Assembly (NCBI GenBank): GCA_041629655.1
Contig: JBFKMV010000175.1
Span: 1-10,801, forward strand
Reading direction: 5' to 3'
DNA from: JBFKMV01 sp041629655
Lineage (GTDB): Bacteria; Acidobacteriota; Polarisedimenticolia; Polarisedimenticolales; Polarisedimenticolaceae
Length of the DNA stretch: 10,801 nucleotides
Position numbers and translations under genes: made by a program. The number at the start of each line of letters is the position of its first letter. Within the stretch, counting starts at the first letter, position 1. The notes under the pieces were generated by a model. It was not told the DNA's origin, made no database searches, and worked only from the letters and a program-made list of their open reading frames with translations. Below, piece after piece: positions 5,996-10,801 of this stretch.

Positions 5996-8047
5996 ATGCT
6001 TTGTCCAGCCGTGAGTCGAGTCCTCACCCGCTACCTGCCCGCGCTGCTGCTGGCCGGCTGCGTGACGGTCGCATCCGCTTCCGACCCCCGTCCGGCCACC
6101 GACGCGGCGGCGGCCGCGGATCCCGGAGCGCTCGATCCCGAGACCGCCGCCCTGCTGGAGCGGGAGCGGATCCGCACCACGATCCTGACCGCGTTCGACA
6201 CCGCCAACGCGCCGACGCAGTCCCGGGCCGCGGGGATGGACGCCTTCAACAACGCGCTGGACGGGGTGCTCGATCTCGGCCCCGGCGCGGTGTCGTACCT
6301 GATCCCGGAAGTCCAGAGCCCGTCGCCGGACACCTTCTTCTTCTCGGTCGTGGCGCTGGGGCACCTGGGCGGTCCGGAAGCCGAGCGCGCGCTGCGCGAG
6401 GCCGTCGAGCTCGCCGATCGCGAGCCCGGCAGGTTCCCCGAGATCCGCAAGATGTGGGGCTCGTACGCGCTGGCCCTGATGGGCCACGCGGACGCGGTCG
6501 ACCTGCTCGAACAGGGCAACAAGAAGCTCGGCCGCCACGAGATGCTCTCCCACGCGTCGGCGCTCGACGTCACGGCGGCGCTGGCCGCTCCCGACAGCGT
6601 CCCGCGCCTGATCGCCCGGCTGGACCGGGTGCTCGAGCAGGCCGAGGACGAGGCGCTGGCCGGCGCGCTGCTGGAGGCGCTCCGCCGCACCGGGGACCCG
6701 CGCGCGCGGACGCGCTGCCTGACGCTGCTCGACCATCCCAGCTGGCGCGTCCGTCGCCAGTGCGCCGAGGCGTTGCGCGCGGCCGGCGAGCCCGAGGACG
6801 TGCCCCGGATGCTGCCGCTGCTCGACGACGCCGAGCGGCGGGTCCGTTCCGCCGCCGCGTTCTACCTCGAGGACGTGAAGTCGCCGAAGAGCGTCGAACG
6901 GCTGCTGGCGCAGCTCGAGACCGAGCAGGCGCACGACATTCGCGGCGCGATCTACCGCGCGCTGGCGGCGCTGATGGGTGAAGGCGCGCTACCGGTGTTC
7001 CGTAACGCGATGCGCCAGCCGAACTACATGGACCGTTTCTACCTGGTCGACGCCACGGCGCGCATCGACAGCCCGCGCTCGCTGAACCTGTTGCGCGAGT
7101 TCCTGCGCGACCCCGACCTGACGGTGCAGAAGCAGGCCCTGCTCGCGCTGGCCGACAGGCCGGGAGCCGGTCCGCGGGACAACCTCTTGATCGCCCTGCG
7201 CAGCACGGACTGGCCGGTGGTCCGGACGGCGATCGAGCAGCTGCTGCGGCTGCGCGAGCGACGGGCCGCGCCGCGCATCGCCGACCTGCTGGTCAACAAC
7301 GCGTTGCCCAACTACGCCCCCTCGGGCCTGGCCCGGGTGCGGCTGTCGACGATGCTGGACGCGCTGATCGACTTCGGTTACACGGAGGTGACCGACGACC
7401 TGCGGCGCCGGATCGGGCGGCTCAACGACGTGGACGCCGACATGATGCTCGAGCGGGCCGTCCGCGACCTCGACACGATCAGGGAGCGCGGGGAGGACCA
7501 CCAGCGCTGGGTCGCCCTGCTCGGCGACGCGGACCCCGACCGGCGGCGGCTGGCGATCCGAACGCTGAGACGGCTCGGCGACCACCGGGCGATCGACGCG
7601 CTGATCGGCGCCTTCGACGGAGCCGGCCGGGACGACCGGCTGCTGATCCTGGAGGTGCTGGCCGCCGCCCCCGATCCGCGGGCGGGAGCCCTGGCGGAGA
7701 AGCTGCTGCTCGATCCCGCCTACGACGCCGCCGTCGAGGGACCGGTGCGCGCCGCGGGGGCCTGGCTGGCGCGGCGGATCGGCGGGCCCGCAATGACCGA
7801 CGCGTTGCGGCGCTCGGTCGGGCGGCGCGAGGGCTGGGACTACTCGGTGCTCGTGTACTACGGCGTGCTGGCCGGTCGCGACGCCGTGCCCACGCTGCAG
7901 ACCGCGCTCCGGGAGCGCACCCGGCGACTGGCCTGGAAGCTGATGTGGGAGAACAACGAGGTGATCTGGATGATCGGCCAGCTCTCGCACGGGCGCCCGA
8001 TCGACCGGCTGGACGTGCCTCCCGAGCGGCACAGCTTCCCGGAGTGA
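5996..8047 (+). CDS. HEAT-repeat exported protein, probable lipoprotein (683 aa)
   Basis: A large exported helical-repeat protein. The signal peptide (VSRVLTRYLPALLLAGC) carries a good lipobox LAGC with C22. An ASA motif at 26-28 could instead allow ordinary signal peptidase cleavage, so lipidation is likely but not certain. A low-complexity Ala/Pro/Asp linker (29-50) follows. HEAT-like units are clearest at SYALALMGHADAVDLL (156-171), a repeat run at 245-330 that includes WRVRRQCAEALRAAGEPEDV (250-269) and RRVRSAAAFYLEDV (281-294), LTVQKQALLALADRPG (375-390) and RRLAIRTLRRLGDHRAIDAL (517-536). A less repetitive Trp/Tyr-rich C-terminus (613-683) may be a separate element. No enzyme motif is seen. 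Start ATG 5996 follows GGAG five bases upstream; a GTG at 6011 is possible. It is divergent from the 419-aa HEAT gene and convergent with the HD-GYP gene. Confidence 0.84.
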   Translation: MLCPAVSRVLTRYLPALLLAGCVTVASASDPRPATDAAAAADPGALDPETAALLERERIRTTILTAFDTANAPTQSRAAGMDAFNNALDGVLDLGPGAVSYLIPEVQSPSPDTFFFSVVALGHLGGPEAERALREAVELADREPGRFPEIRKMWGSYALALMGHADAVDLLEQGNKKLGRHEMLSHASALDVTAALAAPDSVPRLIARLDRVLEQAEDEALAGALLEALRRTGDPRARTRCLTLLDHPSWRVRRQCAEALRAAGEPEDVPRMLPLLDDAERRVRSAAAFYLEDVKSPKSVERLLAQLETEQAHDIRGAIYRALAALMGEGALPVFRNAMRQPNYMDRFYLVDATARIDSPRSLNLLREFLRDPDLTVQKQALLALADRPGAGPRDNLLIALRSTDWPVVRTAIEQLLRLRERRAAPRIADLLVNNALPNYAPSGLARVRLSTMLDALIDFGYTEVTDDLRRRIGRLNDVDADMMLERAVRDLDTIRERGEDHQRWVALLGDADPDRRRLAIRTLRRLGDHRAIDALIGAFDGAGRDDRLLILEVLAAAPDPRAGALAEKLLLDPAYDAAVEGPVRAAGAWLARRIGGPAMTDALRRSVGRREGWDYSVLVYYGVLAGRDAVPTLQTALRERTRRLAWKLMWENNEVIWMIGQLSHGRPIDRLDVPPERHSFPE

Positions 8048-8053
8048 TCCCGC

Positions 8054-8068
8054 GCCGCGCGACGCGGC
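8054..8068. terminator. Possible bidirectional terminator hairpin
   Basis: GCCGCG (8054-8059), a 3-base loop and CGCGGC (8063-8068) form a perfect 6-bp stem that fills the 21-bp gap between two convergent stop codons. Position favours a shared 3'-end signal for both transcripts. No T tract follows on either side, so it may be only a pause or RNA-end stabiliser. Confidence 0.45.
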
Positions 8069-9856
8069 TCAGAGGGCGATCTCGGCGACCTCGCCGGTGC
8101 TGACCTCGGCGCCGAACTCCCCGGCCTGGTACGCGCGGTTGAACGCCTCCACGATCCGGGGATCGTATCCCTGCCCCTTCAGCTCGTTGATCCGCGCCGC
8201 GGCCCGCGCGAAGCTGTAGGTCTCCTGGTACGGGCGGTTCGTCGTCATCGCGTCGAAGCTGTCGGCGACCGCGATGATGCGGGCCATGAACGGGATCTGC
8301 TCGCCGGCCAGGCCGTCCGGGTAGCCCGAGCCGTTCCAGCGCTCGTGGTGCGAGCGCAGCCCCGGCAGGATGTTCTTCATCTGCGGGATCGGCGCCATGA
8401 TGTTGGCCCCCAGCACCGGATGCGCCTTGATCGCCTCGAACTCGTCGTCGGTCAGGTGACCGGGCTTGCGCAGGATCGCTTCGTCGACGCCGATCTTGCC
8501 CACGTCGTGCAGCAGCGACGAGACGTGGATGTCCCGGATCTCGCGCTTGGGCAGGTCGAGCTGGCGCGCCAGGATCACCGAGTACTTGTTCACGCGCACC
8601 GAGTGGCCGCGGGTGTAGGGGTCCTTGGCGTCGATCGCCTGGGCCAGCGCCTTGATCGTGCCCAGGAACAGCGCGTTGTTCTCCGCCGCGGCGCGCCGCA
8701 GCTGGCGGATCTGGCGCTCGATCTCCGACGCCATGCCGTTGAACGTCTCGGCCAGCTCGCCGATCTCGTTGTTCGACCGCACGTCGACGCGCGTCGAGAA
8801 GTCGCCGGCCGCGAACTTGCGCGACGCGGCGGCGAGCCGGTTGATCGGGTTGGACAGCGTGCCGGCGAAGAACACCGCGGCGAGGATCGCCAGGCCGACG
8901 GCGACCAGCGCCCACAGCGACGTGCTCTCGACCATCGCGCGGACGGGGTGGTAGACCTGGTCCTCGCGCGCCTGGACGAAGATCCCCCAGCCCATGCGGG
9001 TCACGTGGTACGAGCCGAGGTAGCGCAGCTCGCGGCCCTCCTGCTGGAGCACGAACGGCAGCGTCTCGGCGGCGCGGACCTCGGAGGACAGGAACCGCCG
9101 CACGAGATCGGTGTGGAGCGCGGCGCCACCCGGGATGATCGCCGGATCGTTGCTGGCGAACGGGCGACCGTCGGCGTCGAGCGCGAAGATCGCCTGACCG
9201 GTTCGCCCGCCCTCGAGCACGGCGTCCCAGACCGCCTGGAAGTCGATCAGCGCCGACAGCACGCCGCGGAAGGTGCCGCCGGAAACGACCGGCACCGAGC
9301 CGACCACGACGGGCCGCGGCTCCGGGACCTCGATCAGCTGCGGGGCGGACATGCGCGCCGCCTCGGGGCGGCCGCGCGGCGCGTCGGCCATGCTCTCCGC
9401 GGCACGCTCGAGCCCCTTGTCGAACAGCTCGGCCACGGCGTCGGGCATGCTCTCGACGGGTCGCGAGTCGATGTTGCGGTTCCGGAGATCGGTGAAGCGC
9501 AGGAACACGAACCGCTCGTCGACCACGTCCTCGAGGATGCGCCGGATCTCGTCGCGATCGTCGCGACGGCGGGTGATGCCCGCGCCGAGCGCCTGGGCCA
9601 CGCGGACGAGCTGGGTCTGCAGCCCGTCGACCTGGGCGTCGACGTGGTTGGCCACGGAGCTGGCCAGCAGCAGCTGGTACTCCTGCTGGGCCGTGGCCAG
9701 CGCCTCGCGGTTGCTGTCGATCAGCTTCCAGGCCACCGTGCCCAGCGGGACCAGTCCCACGAACACCAGCACGGCCAGCAGCGACACCACGATCCGGTGA
9801 CGGCGGCGGGACGTTCGGCTGGGCGAGTCCGGGGCGGGCAGGACGGGTTGACCCAT
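8069..9856 (-). CDS. Membrane Cache-HAMP-HD-GYP protein, predicted c-di-GMP phosphodiesterase
   Basis: A 595-residue transmembrane sensor. Transmembrane segment 1 is at about 21-43. A ~270-residue extracytoplasmic region (44-310) resembles a double Cache sensor, with GTFRGVLSALIDF (194-206), AIFALDADGRPFASND (222-237) and MGWGIFVQARED (288-299). Transmembrane segment 2 is at 312-333, followed by HAMP (about 331-385, SNPINRLAAASRKFAAGDF) and a short helix. The HD-GYP domain (395-575) has H418 in YTRGHSVRV, H450-D451 in LLHDVGKIG, H479 in KAHPVLGA, HHERWNGSGYPDG (503-515) with the GYP triad, and AVADSFDAMTTNRPY (529-543). All metal and GYP residues look intact, so c-di-GMP hydrolysis is expected. 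The ATG at 9856 has AAGGAG (9867-9872) upstream. The frame is open further upstream but that stretch is non-coding and overlaps waaA. The sensed ligand is unknown. Confidence 0.93.
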   Translation of the reverse strand: MGQPVLPAPDSPSRTSRRRHRIVVSLLAVLVFVGLVPLGTVAWKLIDSNREALATAQQEYQLLLASSVANHVDAQVDGLQTQLVRVAQALGAGITRRRDDRDEIRRILEDVVDERFVFLRFTDLRNRNIDSRPVESMPDAVAELFDKGLERAAESMADAPRGRPEAARMSAPQLIEVPEPRPVVVGSVPVVSGGTFRGVLSALIDFQAVWDAVLEGGRTGQAIFALDADGRPFASNDPAIIPGGAALHTDLVRRFLSSEVRAAETLPFVLQQEGRELRYLGSYHVTRMGWGIFVQAREDQVYHPVRAMVESTSLWALVAVGLAILAAVFFAGTLSNPINRLAAASRKFAAGDFSTRVDVRSNNEIGELAETFNGMASEIERQIRQLRRAAAENNALFLGTIKALAQAIDAKDPYTRGHSVRVNKYSVILARQLDLPKREIRDIHVSSLLHDVGKIGVDEAILRKPGHLTDDEFEAIKAHPVLGANIMAPIPQMKNILPGLRSHHERWNGSGYPDGLAGEQIPFMARIIAVADSFDAMTTNRPYQETYSFARAAARINELKGQGYDPRIVEAFNRAYQAGEFGAEVSTGEVAEIAL

Positions 9857-9882
9857 CGGGGCGCGGCTCCTTCGACCGGGCG

Positions 9883-9912
9883 AATATAGGGTCGCCGGAT
9901 CGCGCGGAGCAA
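9883..9912 (-). promoter_or_regulatory. Promoter of the HD-GYP gene
   Basis: On the minus strand TTGCTC (9912-9907) and TATATT (9888-9883, 5/6 to TATAAT) are separated by 18 bases. Transcription would start near 9876, giving a 20-base leader that contains the AAGGAG ribosome site. The -35 is weak, the -10 good. Confidence 0.55.
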
Positions 9913-9958
9913 CGCGGGTGCGGCACCCCGGGAGGACGGAACTAGGGCGAAAACGGAA

Positions 9959-9987
9959 TTGACGCTCCGGGGGGCCTGAACTAGACT
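9959..9987 (+). promoter_or_regulatory. Promoter of waaA
   Basis: TTGACG (9959-9964, 5/6) and TAGACT (9982-9987, 4/6) are spaced by exactly 17 bases, placing the start of transcription near 9994. It lies back to back with the HD-GYP promoter, 46 bases away, so both genes can be driven from this 189-bp gap. Confidence 0.6.
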
Positions 9988-10045
9988 TCGTGGCCGCTCG
10001 ACGGCGGTGCAACCGGCCTCGGACGCCCCCGTCCGGCCCGTCCGC

Positions 10046-10801
10046 ATGCTGCAGCTCTACAACACCCTGCTGCTCCCCCTCCGGGTCGTGGTGGCCCCCT
10101 GGGCCGCCTGGCGGCGCCGCGACCCCTCGCGCGCCCGGGAGTGGTCCGAGCGGCGTGCCCGCGTCCTGCCCCGGGTCCCGCCGGGCGGCCTGTGGCTGCA
10201 CGGCGCCTCCGTGGGCGAGGCGCGGATCCTGGGATCCGTCGCCCGGGTCCTGGGCGACCGCCGCCCGCGACCGCCGCTGTCCGTCTCGGCCTACACCCGC
10301 ACCGGGCGCCGGCAGCTCCCCGGCCCGCCGCTGGTGGACGCCGCGTTCTTCCTGCCGCTGGACTTCCCGGGCCTGCCCGGACGGCTGCTCGACGCCGTGC
10401 GGCCGCGGGCCCTGGTGCTGGTCGAGACCGAGCTGTGGCCGAACCTGCTCTGGGAGTCGAGCCTGCGCGGCGTGCCGGTGGCGGTGATCAATGCCCGGCT
10501 CTCGCCGCGCCGGATGGGACGGTATCGGCGGCTGGGGCGCCTGTATCGTCCCCTGCTCTCCGGGCTGGCCGCCGTGGGCGCCCAATCCGCGGAAGACGGC
10601 GAGCGGTTTCGCGAGCTGGGAGTCCCGGCCGGGCGCGTGACGGTAACGGGCAACGTCAAGTACGACCTCGCGCCGCCCACGGTCGACCGCGAGGCGCTGC
10701 GGCGGCGCTTCGCGCTCGCGGACGACCGTCCGGTGCTGGTGGCGGGTTCCACCGCGGCCGGCGAGGACGGCCCGGTGCTGGACGCGTACGCCGAAGCGCG
10801 C
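10046..10801 (+). CDS. waaA: Kdo transferase (3-deoxy-D-manno-octulosonic acid transferase), 5' part
   Basis: Transfers Kdo from CMP-Kdo to lipid A precursor at the inner membrane, an essential early step of LPS core synthesis. The first 252 codons are present and the frame runs off the window; family members are about 420 residues. The start MLQLYNTLLLPLRVV matches the N-terminal membrane-associating helix of the family. SVGE (55-58) contains the catalytic-base glutamate E58; ETELWPN (127-133), INARLS (148-153), AAVGAQSAEDGERF and TGNVKYD follow in family order, with the C-terminal CMP-Kdo-binding domain only begun. I prefer ATG 10046 by alignment; it lacks a Shine-Dalgarno, and an in-frame GTG at 10007 is the alternative (stop at 9977 bounds it). 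A promoter lies at 9959-9987. Whether one or two Kdo are added cannot be read from this part. Confidence 0.93.
   Translation, partial: MLQLYNTLLLPLRVVVAPWAAWRRRDPSRAREWSERRARVLPRVPPGGLWLHGASVGEARILGSVARVLGDRRPRPPLSVSAYTRTGRRQLPGPPLVDAAFFLPLDFPGLPGRLLDAVRPRALVLVETELWPNLLWESSLRGVPVAVINARLSPRRMGRYRRLGRLYRPLLSGLAAVGAQSAEDGERFRELGVPAGRVTVTGNVKYDLAPPTVDREALRRRFALADDRPVLVAGSTAAGEDGPVLDAYAEAR

Noticed and set aside
7479..9926. An 815-codon open frame on the minus strand, and others of 300-520 codons opposite real genes (787-1545, 1666-2595, 4605-6014, 4567-6027, 5410-6981, 8345-9889).
   Set aside because: They lie antisense or frame-shifted to recognised genes, have Arg/Gly/Ala/Pro-rich compositions without family motifs, and arise because stop codons are rare in GC-rich DNA.
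9857..10585. Upstream extension of the HD-GYP frame to a start at 10585.
   Set aside because: The extra residues are low-complexity, overlap waaA on the other strand and cross two promoters; the ATG at 9856 has a ribosome site and precedes the first membrane segment properly.

Overview
The window is very GC-rich (roughly 70% by eye) bacterial chromosome with tightly packed genes, strong codon-position bias and many non-ATG starts. It carries a Kdo transferase gene (waaA), two probable lipoproteins and c-di-GMP signalling proteins. These point to a Gram-negative, LPS-making bacterium with a large signalling repertoire, in the style of deltaproteobacterial or acidobacterial lineages. I cannot place the phylum from the sequence alone. 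I see no phage, transposon, CRISPR or plasmid genes; the window reads as core chromosome with some lineage-specific genes.

Layout. (1) 2-529: the 3' part of recA on +, then a terminator-like hairpin, a promoter and tRNA-Phe(GAA) at 614-689. (2) 706-1625, minus: a PilZ-domain protein with an N-terminal Cys/His cluster, preceded by a 49-residue single-pass membrane microprotein. (3) 1681-4522, minus: lexA, pabB and pabC, joined by 4-base stop/start overlaps. lexA is the SOS repressor; pabB and pabC make p-aminobenzoate for folate. A promoter lies directly in front of lexA. (4) 4581-8047: two large divergent genes for exported HEAT-repeat proteins, both with lipobox-like signal peptides, sharing a 155-bp control region with a dyad. 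(5) 8069-9856, minus: a membrane-bound Cache-HAMP-HD-GYP protein, predicted c-di-GMP phosphodiesterase, convergent with the second HEAT gene across a small hairpin. (6) 10046-10801, plus: the start of waaA, divergent from the HD-GYP gene, with promoters for both in the 189-bp gap.

How the parts relate. RecA and LexA are the two arms of the SOS response and lie within 4 kb of each other. The folate genes overlapping lexA probably share its transcript, so PABA synthesis may follow SOS control. The PilZ protein (c-di-GMP receptor) and the HD-GYP protein (c-di-GMP breakdown) belong to one signalling currency but are not adjacent. The HEAT lipoproteins have no assigned role. I found no clear-cut new defence or mobile system; the least explained items are the HEAT pair, the Cys/His-PilZ protein, the microprotein, and the lexA-pabB-pabC coupling.
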